Shown: one piece after another, positions 16,739-27,734 of the stretch
How the letters are laid out: the number at the start of each line of letters is the position of its first letter
Numbering within the stretch: the stretch's first letter is position 1
Assembly: GCF_015234135.1 (NCBI RefSeq)
Contig: NZ_JADGIK010000002.1
Coordinates: forward strand, 310,001 to 374,000
Reading direction: 5' to 3'
Length of the DNA stretch: 64,000 nt
Source: Faecalibacter rhinopitheci
GTDB taxonomy: Bacteria; Bacteroidota; Bacteroidia; Flavobacteriales; Weeksellaceae
Program-made: the position numbers and the translations under genes
Notes under the pieces: model-generated
What the model was told of the DNA's origin: nothing
What the model saw: only the letters and a program-made list of their open reading frames with translations
Database searches by the model: none

Positions 16739-17560
16739 TTACGAGTTCATGTAAGGATTATCTTTATATATATCCGTTCCAATCTCATCTATTTCAGTAT
16801 GGTTATCCGGGAAACCAACAATTTCTTTATAAAATGAATAAATTAATACATATACAAAAGGAACTGCTGCAATTAATCCTACGCAACATAACAATAGTCC
16901 AACGATTAAAACTCCAATTATTGACAATAGTAATAAAATAAAAGAACCTAAATCCTTAAATCCAAGCTTAACTCCATAGTTTAATGCTTGTTTTATATCT
17001 GCATCTGCGAATATTATCAATGGAACAACTAATAATGTTACCGCATAAATTATAAATCCTGGAATTATGCATAGAATAATACCAATCATTGAAATTATAC
17101 TTATTATTAATGAAGCAAGGAATATATTTAAAAATTTTCCGTCTCTATAATGGATAAAAATATCTGAAATTTCAACATTTTTATAATTATCAAACTTATA
17201 AGCCATCGTAAAAATACTATATAATATAGGATATAAAGCTGCTGTGATTAAATTATTAACAATACTATATATGTAGCTTGTATTTTGACTATACTGTGTC
17301 AATAAATCTCGTAAAGCTTCATTATCTCCTCCCTGAATTGTATCCATTACTTCATTATAATCCATCGCTGCTACAGGAAATAATAATCCAATAACACTAG
17401 ATATAATCATTGAAGCTATAAAATATACTACAAACGCTAGTATTGCATATCCTGCGATACCTTTAAATATATCACTTGCTTTTCCAAAAACGGAATTAAA
17501 ACTTGTTTTATAACCAGTTACAAGTAATTCATTAATTTTACTTTCTACGTTTTGTTTCAT
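16739..17560 (-). CDS. Polytopic membrane protein of unknown function
   Basis: 273 residues with about six membrane helices by eye: 34-56, 100-120, 145-168, 173-190, 208-228 and 224-245, the last two close together. The layout resembles the DUF975/YciC-like and glycerophosphodiesterase-membrane-domain proteins; in Flavobacteriia such proteins are often labelled, without support, as beta-carotene monooxygenases. The sequence shows no catalytic motif. The short N-terminal cytoplasmic helix ([20 protein letters not shown]) and an acidic tail ([14 protein letters not shown]) flank the membrane part. It is transcribed away from miaB and ends in its own terminator before topA. Confidence 0.75.
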   Translation of the reverse strand: MKQNVESKINELLVTGYKTSFNSVFGKASDIFKGIAGYAILAFVVYFIASMIISSVIGLLFPVAAMDYNEVMDTIQGGDNEALRDLLTQYSQNTSYIYSIVNNLITAALYPILYSIFTMAYKFDNYKNVEISDIFIHYRDGKFLNIFLASLIISIISMIGIILCIIPGFIIYAVTLLVVPLIIFADADIKQALNYGVKLGFKDLGSFILLLLSIIGVLIVGLLLCCVGLIAAVPFVYVLIYSFYKEIVGFPDNHTEIDEIGTDIYKDNPYMNS

Positions 17561-17649
17561 TTTATATTATTTTAGATAGTGATAAATCTACAAAATTGTT
17601 AAGAAAATGCAAAAGAAAATTTTACTGCCAATATGTCACCATGTTTTTG

Positions 17650-17657
17650 TATTTTTG
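17650..17657 (+). promoter_or_regulatory. -7 box TATTTTTG upstream of miaB
   Basis: TATTTTTG ends 22 bases before the chosen miaB start and matches TAnnTTTG. The expected -33 position has only a weak TTTA-like match. It also supports the start at 17680, since an earlier start would lie inside the promoter. Confidence 0.5.
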
Positions 17658-17679
17658 CCGAATAATCATTTTGAACAGA

Positions 17680-19125
17680 ATGCACACAGAAGAAAAACAT
17701 ATAGACGAAACTAGACAAGGCGAAGCATTATTAACTTTACCTACGAGAAATGCAACTAAGAAATTATTTTTAGAATCATATGGTTGCCAAATGAATTTTT
17801 CAGATAGCGAAATTGTTGCTTCAATTTTAAATGAAGAAGGTTACCAAACTACAAATAAAGTAGATGAGGCCGATTTAATCTTATTAAATACTTGTTCAAT
17901 TCGTGAAAAAGCTGAACAAACAGTTCGTAAACGCTTAGCAACTTTAAATACTTTTAAAAAACAAAAACCATCTCTAAAAATTGGAGTTTTGGGATGTATG
18001 GCTGAACGTTTAAAACATAAATTCTTAGAAGAAGAACATTTAGTTGACATCGTTGTAGGACCAGATGCATACCGTGATTTACCTAATTTATTGAATGAAG
18101 TAGAAGATGGTCGCGATGCAATCAATGTACAATTATCAAAAGAAGAAACATACGCAGAAATATCTCCTGTTCGCTTAGGTGGAAATGGAGTTACAGCCTT
18201 TGTTACAATTACTCGCGGATGTGATAATATGTGTACGTTTTGTGTAGTTCCTTTTACTCGTGGACGTGAGCGTTCTCGTGATCCTCATTCAATTTTAAAT
18301 GAGTGTAAAGAATTAGCAGAAGCTGGATATAAAGAAATTACTTTATTAGGTCAAAATGTTGATTCATACTTATGGTTTGGAGGAGGGCCTAAAAAAGATT
18401 TTAAAAACGCTACAGAAATTCAAAAAGCTACTGCTGTAGATTTTGGACAGTTGTTAGATATGGTAGCTACACAATTCCCAGGAATCAGATTACGCTTTTC
18501 TACATCTAACCCACAGGATATGCACGATAACGTATTAGAAATGATGGCTAAACATGACAACATTTGTAAATACATTCACTTACCAGTACAATCAGGATCT
18601 ACAACGGTTTTAGAACGTATGAATCGTCAACATACAAGAGAAGAATATTTTGAGCTAATCGATAAAATTCGTCGTATTGTTCCGGAATGTGCATTATCTC
18701 ATGATATGATTGCCGGATTCTGTGGAGAAACAGAAGAAGAACATCAAGATACGCTATCGTTAATGGAGCATGTAAAATATGATTTTGGGTATATGTTTGC
18801 TTATTCAGAGCGTCCAGGTACACCTGCACATAAAAAAATGCCCGATGATGTAGCACCAGAAGATAAAAAACGTCGTTTACAAGAAATTATCGAAATGCAG
18901 CAAAAACATTCTGCAATACGTATGAATTCTTATGTTGGAAAAGTACACGAAGTATTAATCGAAGGAAATTCTAAACGTGATGAAAACTTTTGGTACGGAC
19001 GTAACTCACAAAATGCAGTATTAGTTTTCCCTAAAATGGAAGGAACTAAAGTGGGTGATTTTGTACATGTAAAAGCTAATAGCTGTACAACTGCCACAAT
19101 AATTGGTGAAATGGTAAGTGAGTAA
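17680..19125 (+). CDS. miaB: tRNA-2-methylthio-N6-dimethylallyladenosine synthase MiaB
   Basis: 481 residues from the ATG at 17680; a longer frame opens at 17596 but would run through the -7 box and adds an unconserved leader. MiaB is a radical-SAM methylthiotransferase that adds the 2-methylthio group to i6A at tRNA position 37. The N-terminal cluster cysteines are Cys36 (SYGCQMN), Cys72 (NTCSIRE) and Cys106 (GVLGCMAE). The radical-SAM triad is Cys181, Cys185 and Cys188 ([10 protein letters not shown]). A TRAM domain ends the protein (about 415-480). The next gene begins 69 bases later on the same strand. Confidence 0.95.
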   Translation: MHTEEKHIDETRQGEALLTLPTRNATKKLFLESYGCQMNFSDSEIVASILNEEGYQTTNKVDEADLILLNTCSIREKAEQTVRKRLATLNTFKKQKPSLKIGVLGCMAERLKHKFLEEEHLVDIVVGPDAYRDLPNLLNEVEDGRDAINVQLSKEETYAEISPVRLGGNGVTAFVTITRGCDNMCTFCVVPFTRGRERSRDPHSILNECKELAEAGYKEITLLGQNVDSYLWFGGGPKKDFKNATEIQKATAVDFGQLLDMVATQFPGIRLRFSTSNPQDMHDNVLEMMAKHDNICKYIHLPVQSGSTTVLERMNRQHTREEYFELIDKIRRIVPECALSHDMIAGFCGETEEEHQDTLSLMEHVKYDFGYMFAYSERPGTPAHKKMPDDVAPEDKKRRLQEIIEMQQKHSAIRMNSYVGKVHEVLIEGNSKRDENFWYGRNSQNAVLVFPKMEGTKVGDFVHVKANSCTTATIIGEMVSE

Positions 19126-19194
19126 ATATTAAAGTAGATTTCTGATCAATAAAATAATCAACTTTAATTAATTTCTAACTCAAAAACTTATACT

Positions 19195-20460
19195 ATGGAT
19201 TCCTTACAAACCATTAAACAACGATTTGGAATAATAGGAAATAATACAAACTTGAATCGCGCTTTAGAAAAGGCGATTCAAGTTGCCCCTACAGATATAT
19301 CTGTATTAGTTATTGGTGAAAGTGGTGTTGGAAAAGAATTTGTTCCAAAAATTATTCATAACCAATCCCACCGAAAACACAATGCATATATTGCTGTAAA
19401 CTGTGGAGCAATCCCTGAAGGTACAATAGATTCTGAATTATTTGGACATGAGAAAGGTGCTTTTACAGGTGCAACTCAGACACGTAAAGGATATTTCGAA
19501 GTAGCCGATGGTGGAACAATCTTCTTAGATGAAGTTGGCGAATTACCTTTATCTACACAAGTACGCTTACTACGTATTTTAGAATCAGGAGAATTTATGA
19601 AAGTTGGTTCTTCTGAAATTCAAAAAACTAATGTAAGGGTTGTAGCAGCTACTAATGTAAAATTGAAAGAAGCAATCGAGAAAGGAAAATTTAGAGAAGA
19701 TTTATACTATCGATTAAATACTATACAGATTGACCTTCCTCCATTACGCGATCGCAAAGAAGATATTAATTTGTTATTTAGAAAATTTGCTTCAGACTTT
19801 GCTTCAAAATACAGAATGCCGCATATCGAATTGTCGCCAGAAGCTGCAAACTATATCGCGAATTATCCTTGGCCAGGAAATATTAGACAACTAAGAAATT
19901 TTGCAGAACAAGTTTCTGTTGTTGAAAAAGAGCGTGTAATTTCTCATGAAAAAATCACACAATTATTGCCTTTAAGCAACATGATGCCAACTGTTACAAA
20001 AAATGCAGATGGAACTAAAACTGATTTCATGGAACGCGAACTTTTATTTAAAGTTTTACTGGACATGAAAAAAGACTTGAATGATTTACGTGCTTTAACT
20101 CTTGATTTAATTAAGACAAAAGATGTAAATGATTTTAATGGTAATACTCAAGAATTAATTCAGCGCGTGTACAATGAAAAACCTGCTGAAGAATCAACAA
20201 CTTTACCTAGCGTTAATATTTTCAGACAAGAGCAGACTCCTACTCCTCCTACATTTTCACAACCTACATACGACTATTCGGATGATGTGTACGATGTAAG
20301 CCCAATAGAAGAGCCTGAATCTCTTTCGTTACAAGAAAATGAACGAGAAATGATTAAATTAGCGTTAGAAAAACATCGTGGTAAACGAAAATTAGCCGCA
20401 GATGAATTAGGTATTTCTGAAAGAACATTATACCGAAAAATTAAACAATACCATTTATAA
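19195..20460 (+). CDS. Sigma-54-dependent transcriptional activator without a receiver domain
   Basis: 421 residues. The AAA+ domain of bacterial enhancer-binding proteins begins almost at the N-terminus: Walker A GESGVGKE (41-48), the sigma-54 contact loop GAFTGA (88-93), Walker B GGTIFLDE (106-113) and the arginine-finger region FREDLYYRLN. No receiver, PAS or GAF domain precedes it, so activity is not set by phosphorylation of this protein. A Gln/Pro/acidic linker of about 100 residues (270-375) leads to a Fis-type helix-turn-helix at the end (RKLAADELGISERTLYRKI). Such genes imply that the genome has rpoN, not seen here. The lptE gene starts 2 bases after the stop. Confidence 0.92.
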   Translation: MDSLQTIKQRFGIIGNNTNLNRALEKAIQVAPTDISVLVIGESGVGKEFVPKIIHNQSHRKHNAYIAVNCGAIPEGTIDSELFGHEKGAFTGATQTRKGYFEVADGGTIFLDEVGELPLSTQVRLLRILESGEFMKVGSSEIQKTNVRVVAATNVKLKEAIEKGKFREDLYYRLNTIQIDLPPLRDRKEDINLLFRKFASDFASKYRMPHIELSPEAANYIANYPWPGNIRQLRNFAEQVSVVEKERVISHEKITQLLPLSNMMPTVTKNADGTKTDFMERELLFKVLLDMKKDLNDLRALTLDLIKTKDVNDFNGNTQELIQRVYNEKPAEESTTLPSVNIFRQEQTPTPPTFSQPTYDYSDDVYDVSPIEEPESLSLQENEREMIKLALEKHRGKRKLAADELGISERTLYRKIKQYHL

Positions 20461-20462
20461 TC

Positions 20463-20984
20463 ATGCGTTATATAACTTATTTACTGGTTTCTATTTTTAC
20501 GCTTTTCACATTTTGTGGTTGCGGATCATTTTCAGGAAATTACTCATTATCTGGATCTTCAATTGATCCAAGTTGGAAAACTATCTACATTGCGCCATTT
20601 CCTAATTATGCGCAATTACAAAACCCATCTTTGAGCCAAGATCTTAATCTTACTTTGCAAGATGTTTTTAGAAATAGAACAAAATTAAATTTATCGGGTA
20701 CAGATGATTCAGACCTAATTATAGAAGGCGAAATCACGGGTTACGAAGTAATGCCAATGTCTATTCAGTCCAATGATATTGCAGCAGAAAATAGATTAAC
20801 GGTTACGGTAAAAGTAAAATATATTAATAATATTGACGAGACAAAAAGTTTTGATCGTACTTTTTCAGCTTATGAAAATTTTCCCGGATCACAACTATTA
20901 TCAGATGTAGAGCCTACTATTTTACCTAATATTATTGACTTAATACGAGATCAAGTTTTTGCTTCAATAGCAATGGATTGGTAA
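20463..20984 (+). CDS. lptE: LptE-family outer-membrane lipoprotein (LPS assembly)
   Basis: 173 residues. The signal peptide ends at a Cys-rich lipobox (FTFCGC, probable lipidated Cys20). LptE plugs the LptD barrel that delivers lipopolysaccharide to the cell surface. The body matches the short Bacteroidota LptE type: IYIAPFPNYA, a central LIIEGEITGYE strand and the TVKVKYINN segment. The gap to the sigma-54 activator gene is two bases, so the two are certainly close and probably co-transcribed. The TPR gene and secG follow. The alternative is a generic lipoprotein of the same fold. Confidence 0.8.
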   Translation: MRYITYLLVSIFTLFTFCGCGSFSGNYSLSGSSIDPSWKTIYIAPFPNYAQLQNPSLSQDLNLTLQDVFRNRTKLNLSGTDDSDLIIEGEITGYEVMPMSIQSNDIAAENRLTVTVKVKYINNIDETKSFDRTFSAYENFPGSQLLSDVEPTILPNIIDLIRDQVFASIAMDW

Positions 20985-21005
20985 AAAAATAATTTATATT
21001 TGAGC

Positions 21006-22442
21006 ATGACAAGAATAGAATATCTAATAAATAATCCTACAGAGGTTGAAATTAATGACCTTGATTTATTAAATATGGAAATTGAAAAATATCCATATTT
21101 CTATTCTTTACGTGCCATTAAATTATTTGCATTAAAAAAAAGTAACGATTTATCTTACGAAGATTATTTACCCTCTACTGCCATTTATAGTAGCAATAGG
21201 AGAGATTTGTATAATTTCATTAATTCTTCTCAAAAAATAACTGTTCAGCAAGAATTTCAAAATCTAGATATTGAGAAAGAAAATAAAATAGAAAATTTTA
21301 TTCTTGCTGATAAAATTGAGATACCAATTGATCATACCAATCCTCAAGAGGTAGAAAACTTAGATTCTATTGATGAAAAAATAATTGAAAATGTAGATAG
21401 CATCCAAATAAAGGACGAAAATTTAGATAATACTATTCAAGAACAAATAGAAACTATAAACTATATTGAGGATAATACCGTTAAAAATTCTATTATAGAA
21501 AACGGGATTGAAGAATCTTTAGAAAATAATTCAGAACAAATAACTGAGATTTTAGATTTTACTGAGGAAAATACAACTGAAAATTTTATTATGGACGAAA
21601 GATTGGAGACATCGATCGAAGATAACGATGAAATTTTTGAAAATTCAATTACAGTAGCTCAAGAATTTATAAAAAATAATGACGAAATTTCAAATGCCGT
21701 GAAAGAAACACTTGAGATGGGCCAAGAAATTATTCATGATAAAATTGAACAAGTAAATTTAATTGCTCGATCATTGGATAATAATTCTATCACCTCATCA
21801 GAGTCAAAAAATGTTTTTAGCCATACTATTTTCCAAATTCAAAATATGTATGATAAAGTAAGAAATTCTCCTTTGACAGAGGAATTGGAATCAAATATTG
21901 AGAATTTAGGAGAAACGGTGTCTAATAATATAATATATGAAACTATTATTCCTGAGATTGAAGCAATTATCCAACCAGCAGTTATTGCTGAAGAAAATAC
22001 TTCAGTAAATGTTTTTAATGAACAACCTCTACCAAATGAGGTTGAAATTGAAGCTTTTCCTTTAGAACATAAAGAAGTAATTGAAAATAAAAACTCTTTT
22101 TCTTTTAATGAATGGTTAAAATTTCCCTCTACAATAGATGTCGATACACCAACAGAAAAAGATTTAAAATTTCAAATCATTGATGATTTCTTAGAAAAAA
22201 ATCCTAAAATAAAACCTTTAAAGAAGCAGGAAATTCCAGAATCTAAAGCTGAAGTTAAAGATATAAAACAAACAGATTTTTCTGATTTAATGACAGAAAC
22301 ATTGGCCCAAATATATATTGAGCAAAAACAATATGAGAAAGCCGTCAAAGCTTATAAAATATTAAGTTTGAAATATCCAGAAAAATATAGTTTATTTGCA
22401 AATCAAATTAAAGAAATAGAAAATTTAAAAAACTCTAAATAA
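21006..22442 (+). CDS. Acidic protein with C-terminal TPR-like helices
   Basis: 478 residues from the ATG at 21006; a TTG at 21000 is possible but less likely. Not assigned to a named family. The N-terminal ~75 residues are helical and look conserved in type (LDLLNMEIEKYPYFYSLRAI). A long low-complexity middle, rich in Glu, Asn, Ile and Asp (about 80-370), contains many imperfect ENxxENxIxE-like stretches. The last ~60 residues form a TPR-like helix pair (LAQIYIEQKQYEKAVKAYKI). No signal peptide, so cytoplasmic. Position between lptE and secG suggests an envelope-linked role, as inference only. Confidence 0.75.
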   Translation: MTRIEYLINNPTEVEINDLDLLNMEIEKYPYFYSLRAIKLFALKKSNDLSYEDYLPSTAIYSSNRRDLYNFINSSQKITVQQEFQNLDIEKENKIENFILADKIEIPIDHTNPQEVENLDSIDEKIIENVDSIQIKDENLDNTIQEQIETINYIEDNTVKNSIIENGIEESLENNSEQITEILDFTEENTTENFIMDERLETSIEDNDEIFENSITVAQEFIKNNDEISNAVKETLEMGQEIIHDKIEQVNLIARSLDNNSITSSESKNVFSHTIFQIQNMYDKVRNSPLTEELESNIENLGETVSNNIIYETIIPEIEAIIQPAVIAEENTSVNVFNEQPLPNEVEIEAFPLEHKEVIENKNSFSFNEWLKFPSTIDVDTPTEKDLKFQIIDDFLEKNPKIKPLKKQEIPESKAEVKDIKQTDFSDLMTETLAQIYIEQKQYEKAVKAYKILSLKYPEKYSLFANQIKEIENLKNSK

Positions 22443-22445
22443 AAA

Positions 22446-22799
22446 ATGGGAACATTTCAATTTTTCATGGTAGTCATCATGATCCTATCTGTTTTATTAA
22501 CATTAGTTGTTTTATCTCAAAATCCTAAAGGAGGAGGTTTGTCATCAACTTTTGGTGGTAGTGGTGGTAGCCAAATGTTTGGAGTACAACGTACAAATAA
22601 CTTTTTAGACCGTACAACTTGGGGATTATTTATTGCAATAATTATTTTAGTTGTCGGAGCAAATGTTATGCAACCAAATCCTAATGCTATTAAGATAAAG
22701 GCACCAAAAAAATCTGTTGAATTACCTACTGGTAACCAAGCAATGCCTACAGGGAATGAAACTGCACCAGCACAAATTCCTACTACACCAGCAAAATAA
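22446..22799 (+). CDS. secG: Preprotein translocase subunit SecG
   Basis: 117 residues. SecG is the small accessory subunit of the SecYEG channel. It has two membrane helices (about 2-22 and 57-77) joined by the conserved cytoplasmic loop NPKGGGLSSTFGGSGGSQMFG. The loop and helix spacing are typical of SecG; the Pro/Thr/Ala-rich tail (about 83-117) is an extension common in this group. The gap to the TPR gene is three bases and a strong terminator follows, so secG closes the sigma-54 activator-lptE-TPR-secG run. Confidence 0.93.
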   Translation: MGTFQFFMVVIMILSVLLTLVVLSQNPKGGGLSSTFGGSGGSQMFGVQRTNNFLDRTTWGLFIAIIILVVGANVMQPNPNAIKIKAPKKSVELPTGNQAMPTGNETAPAQIPTTPAK

Positions 22800-22830
22800 A
22801 AAAGTTAATAATTTATTTACAATACACTTA

Positions 22831-22863
22831 AAAGCGAATCTTAAATTAAGATTCGCTTTTTTT
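22831..22863 (+). terminator. Terminator after secG
   Basis: AAAGCGAATCTTA pairs with TAAGATTCGCTTT around a short A/T centre, followed by a T run to 22863. Confidence 0.9.
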
Positions 22864-22926
22864 GTTATTTAATTTTATTCCCTAAAAATTTTGTTTAAAT
22901 TTAAATATATTTAACACTATATAGGA

Positions 22927-23316
22927 ATGAAAAAATTACTAACATTAATTACACTTGGGTGCCTTTCTAGTTGCTATACACAAAAAACTGTGGAAGTAAT
23001 TGATCAATCCTATACTAATAAAGGTTGTACAGAAGAAATTAAAGTTTATACAAATTTTGAGGCGTACGATGAATTTCAGAGAAGTCTAGTTATACCAGGC
23101 CAAAGAAATAAACCGCTACAAATAATTGATTTTTCAGATAAAAACATTGCTGTCATTTGTAAAGAAAACATTGATCAGTATGATATTTCTAAACTTGAAT
23201 TATTCAGAAATAATAAACTAAAATTACACAAGGTTAAAGAAGTATATGATAATTCTATTAACATATTTGTAGTTGAACTTCCTAAAGAAATTAATCATTT
23301 AACACTAGAATATTAA
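22927..23316 (+). CDS. Lipoprotein of unknown function
   Basis: 129 residues. The signal peptide has a lipobox CLSSC with the lipidated cysteine at 16 (MKKLLTLITLGCLSSC). The mature part is small, mixed alpha/beta, with two further cysteines (Cys34 and Cys80) that might form a disulphide. I recognise no family. It ends 6 bases before the metalloprotease gene, so the two probably share a transcript. The AT-rich upstream gap (22864-22926) has only an imperfect -7 box. Confidence 0.7.
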   Translation: MKKLLTLITLGCLSSCYTQKTVEVIDQSYTNKGCTEEIKVYTNFEAYDEFQRSLVIPGQRNKPLQIIDFSDKNIAVICKENIDQYDISKLELFRNNKLKLHKVKEVYDNSINIFVVELPKEINHLTLEY

Positions 23317-23322
23317 AAATTT

Positions 23323-25575
23323 ATGAAATCAAAATTTATTATCTTATCACTACTTCTTAGTGGGAGTTCTATTTTTGCACAAAAAAATTATTGGCAAGAA
23401 ATTAAAAACAAGAGCTTCAAACCAACTAATCTTGTAGAACGTAGTTCAGTTCCTCAGGAACATAAAATATTTAATCTTGACGTAGCTAATCTTACAAACG
23501 AATTAGAAAATATTTCTAACAAAGGAGGAAATCAAACACGCTTAGTTAACATCCCAAATGGTGATGGAAAAATCATTAAGTATCAAGTTCAGGAAGCTTC
23601 AGTTATGGCTCCTGGATTACAAGAAAAATACAATATGATTAAGTCATACTCTGGGGTTTCTGTTGATGGAAAATCTACTATTCGTTTTAGTATCTCTCCA
23701 TACCACGGATTAAGCGCAATGATTTATCAAAAAGATAATGTATCATACATAGATGCTTATACAGAAGATTTAAATACTTACATTTCATATAATAGAAAGA
23801 GTGTAGATAATACTCTTGATTTTGTTTGTGATACAGACGATATACACCAAAGAAATATACTTGACCAAATACCTACAGATGTTGAAAACAACAGAACTGC
23901 AGTTGATGGGAAAATGAGAAAGTATCGTTTGGCATTAGCTTCAACAATTGAATATTCAAGATATCATATTAATAGAGCTAATTTAAGTAATGGTACAGAT
24001 GAAGAAAAAACTGCTGCTGTATTATCTGCTATGAATGTGGCAATGACTAGAGTAAATGGTGTTTACGAAAAAGAATTTGGTGTAACAATGGAGTTAATTG
24101 AGAATAATGATAAAATTATTTTCATAACAACTGACGAATACAGCAATAGCAATGGTTCTGCCATGTTAAGAGAGAACCAAACTGTACTTGATAGAGAAAT
24201 TGGTACTAACAATTACGATATTGGACACGTTTTTTCTACTGGTGGTGGTGGTGTTGCTTACCTGAGAAGCCCTTGTAGTAATATAAAAGCAGGAGGTGTA
24301 ACTGGTTTAACTGCTCCAATTAACGATGTATTTTATATCGATTTTGTTGCACATGAAATGGGACATCAATTTGGTGCAACACATACATTCAATAATTCAT
24401 GTTCAAGTAATAGATCAAATGCAACAGCTGTAGAACCAGGTAGTGGTAGTACAATTATGGCATATGCCGGTATTTGCGCTCCTAACGTACAAAACAACAG
24501 TGACCCTTATTTTGCATCAGTAAGTGTTAATAATATTTATTCATTCGTAACTTCTAATGCTGGTCAATGTTCTTTAAACACAGATAGTGGAAATAACGAA
24601 CCTGTAATTGTATTAGATAAACTGAATCACAACATTCCACATTCAACAGCTTTCAAGTTAGAAGCTACAGCAACTGATCAAGATGGTGATGCTTTAACAT
24701 ACAATTGGGAACAAATTGATACTCAAATCGCTACTCAACCTCCAGTTTCTACAAATACAGGTGGACCAACATTTAGATCATTAAACCCTAAAACAGATGG
24801 CGTTAGATATTTCCCTAATATGCAATCTATCCTTGCAGATAAATTAACAACAACTAGTAATTCAGCACCTATAAATTGGGAAGTTTTACCAAGTGTAGCT
24901 CGTAAATTAAGCTTTTCATTATTGGTAAGAGATAATAATCCTATTGGAGGTCAAACAGATCGTAAAAATGTTATCGTTAATGTAAAAGAAGTTGGACCAT
25001 TTAAGGTTACTTCTCAAGAAGCATCAGAAACATGGAATGCAGGATCTGAAGCTACTATTACTTGGGATGTTGCTGGAACTACAGAAAATGGAATCGATAC
25101 ATCAGATGTTAAAATCTTATTATCATTAGATGGAGGACAAACATGGGAATACACTTTAGTAGAGTCTACACCAAATAATGGTTCTTATACATTTAATGTA
25201 CCTTACGGAATAGGAGAAACAACAAATGCACGTTTAATGATTCAACCTATCGATAATATTTATTTAGCAGTTAATAAAACTAACTTCACAATTGATAGTC
25301 CATTAGCTGTAGGTGATTTAGATAAATTAGAAGCTATTACAATTACTCCAAACCCTACACAAGGTGAAGTAAATATCCAATTGAATAAAAACTTTAGTAA
25401 TGTAATTGTTTATGTAAATGATATGACAGGAAAACAAGTTTACAACAATACATCTTCTAAATTTAACAATAATACTCACAAATTATCTTTAGGACACTTA
25501 CCTAACGGTGTTTATGTAGTTACTGTAAAAGCAGATGGTGAACAATTCACTAAAAAATTAATTATCAAAAAGTAA
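23323..25575 (+). CDS. Secreted reprolysin-type zinc metalloprotease, type IX secretion cargo
   Basis: 750 residues. A signal peptide ending in SSIFAQ (about 20) directs Sec export. A propeptide-like region follows (to about 190). The M12B/reprolysin-type catalytic domain has the zinc motif HEMGHQFGATH (344-354), with a Met-turn candidate IMAYAGICAP about 35 residues later. Beta-sandwich segments (about 420-650) come next. The last ~80 residues are a type A type IX sorting domain (ITITPNPTQGEVNI ... NGVYVVTVKADG ... KKLIIKK). It is therefore expected at the cell surface or in the medium via the GldKLMN machinery. The target is unknown. It follows a small lipoprotein gene by 6 bases. Confidence 0.92.
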   Translation: MKSKFIILSLLLSGSSIFAQKNYWQEIKNKSFKPTNLVERSSVPQEHKIFNLDVANLTNELENISNKGGNQTRLVNIPNGDGKIIKYQVQEASVMAPGLQEKYNMIKSYSGVSVDGKSTIRFSISPYHGLSAMIYQKDNVSYIDAYTEDLNTYISYNRKSVDNTLDFVCDTDDIHQRNILDQIPTDVENNRTAVDGKMRKYRLALASTIEYSRYHINRANLSNGTDEEKTAAVLSAMNVAMTRVNGVYEKEFGVTMELIENNDKIIFITTDEYSNSNGSAMLRENQTVLDREIGTNNYDIGHVFSTGGGGVAYLRSPCSNIKAGGVTGLTAPINDVFYIDFVAHEMGHQFGATHTFNNSCSSNRSNATAVEPGSGSTIMAYAGICAPNVQNNSDPYFASVSVNNIYSFVTSNAGQCSLNTDSGNNEPVIVLDKLNHNIPHSTAFKLEATATDQDGDALTYNWEQIDTQIATQPPVSTNTGGPTFRSLNPKTDGVRYFPNMQSILADKLTTTSNSAPINWEVLPSVARKLSFSLLVRDNNPIGGQTDRKNVIVNVKEVGPFKVTSQEASETWNAGSEATITWDVAGTTENGIDTSDVKILLSLDGGQTWEYTLVESTPNNGSYTFNVPYGIGETTNARLMIQPIDNIYLAVNKTNFTIDSPLAVGDLDKLEAITITPNPTQGEVNIQLNKNFSNVIVYVNDMTGKQVYNNTSSKFNNNTHKLSLGHLPNGVYVVTVKADGEQFTKKLIIKK

Positions 25576-25598
25576 TTAAATTTCATCAATAAGTTATT

Positions 25599-25632
25599 AA
25601 AATGTCAGGTTGTCAGCAACCTGGCATTTTTA
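25599..25632 (+). terminator. Terminator after the metalloprotease gene
   Basis: AAAATGTCAGGTTG pairs with CAACCTGGCATTTT (one G-U pair) around loop TCAG and runs into T's. The stem includes TGTCAG, which recurs further upstream of groES, so an operator role is also possible. Confidence 0.75.
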
Positions 25633-25669
25633 TTTCCTATACTTTTTCAAAATGTCAGAAAATTAGCAA

Positions 25670-25684
25670 TGGCATACTTTTCGA
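25670..25684 (+). promoter_or_regulatory. Possible sigma-54-like element upstream of groES
   Basis: TGGCAT followed after five bases by TCGA resembles the -24/-12 consensus TGGCAY-N5-TTGC, with GG at 25671-25672, but the -12 half is imperfect. The groES ATG is 54 bases further. No CIRCE operator (TTAGCACTC-N9-GAGTGCTAA) and no TAnnTTTG box is present, so this is the best promoter candidate. Confidence 0.4.
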
Positions 25685-25737
25685 GTGAATAAATACCAAA
25701 CAAACATTACTTAATTATTTATAAAAAAATAAAAGAT

Positions 25738-26016
25738 ATGGCAGAATTAAACATTAAACCATTAGCGGATAGAGTGGTTATTGAACCAGCTCCAGCAGAA
25801 ACTAAAACTGCATCAGGAATAATTATCCCAGATTCAGCAAAAGAAAAACCACAAGAAGGTATTGTAGTAGCTGTAGGTAATGGAAAAAAAGATGAACCAA
25901 TGACAGTTACTGTAGGAGATAAAGTTCTTTATGGAAAATATTCTGGTACAGAATTAAAGTTAGAAGGAAAAGACTACTTAATCATGCGCGAAGCTGATAT
26001 TTTAGCAATCATCTAA
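25738..26016 (+). CDS. groES: Co-chaperonin GroES
   Basis: 92 residues. GroES forms the seven-fold lid of the GroEL folding chamber. The beta-barrel start [11 protein letters not shown], the mobile loop [20 protein letters not shown] (about 21-40) and the ending [13 protein letters not shown] are the classic GroES sequence. The length is slightly under the usual 95-97 residues. It is followed by groEL after 34 bases. The upstream region lacks CIRCE, so HrcA-type control is not supported. Confidence 0.97.
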   Translation: MAELNIKPLADRVVIEPAPAETKTASGIIIPDSAKEKPQEGIVVAVGNGKKDEPMTVTVGDKVLYGKYSGTELKLEGKDYLIMREADILAII

Positions 26017-26044
26017 TTAATTGTTTAATCATATTAAAAAATAA

Positions 26045-27679
<1,635 letters not shown>

Positions 27680-27705
27680 TCATCATCTCATCAAAATATA
27701 TAAAC

Positions 27706-27734
27706 AAAGCCATCCGTTAATACGGATGGCTTTT
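27706..27734 (+). terminator. Terminator after groEL
   Basis: AAAGCCATCCGT pairs exactly with ACGGATGGCTTT around loop TAAT, followed by a short T run. Confidence 0.9.

Noticed and set aside
17596-17679. Upstream start for miaB giving 509 residues
   Set aside because: The added codons run through a TATTTTTG box, and MiaB proteins are near 450-480 residues.
18599-18856. Antisense frame of 85 codons within miaB
   Set aside because: Shadow of the conserved radical-SAM domain; no start context or family.
20995-21002. TATATTTG as a separate promoter for the TPR gene
   Set aside because: It matches TAnnTTTG but sits 3 bases before the ATG inside a closely packed run with no -33 element; kept only as a weak leaderless candidate in a finding.
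25576-25737. CIRCE/HrcA operator before groES
   Set aside because: Searched by eye for TTAGCACTC and GAGTGCTAA; neither half is present (GAGTGAAT at 25683 is only a chance partial match).
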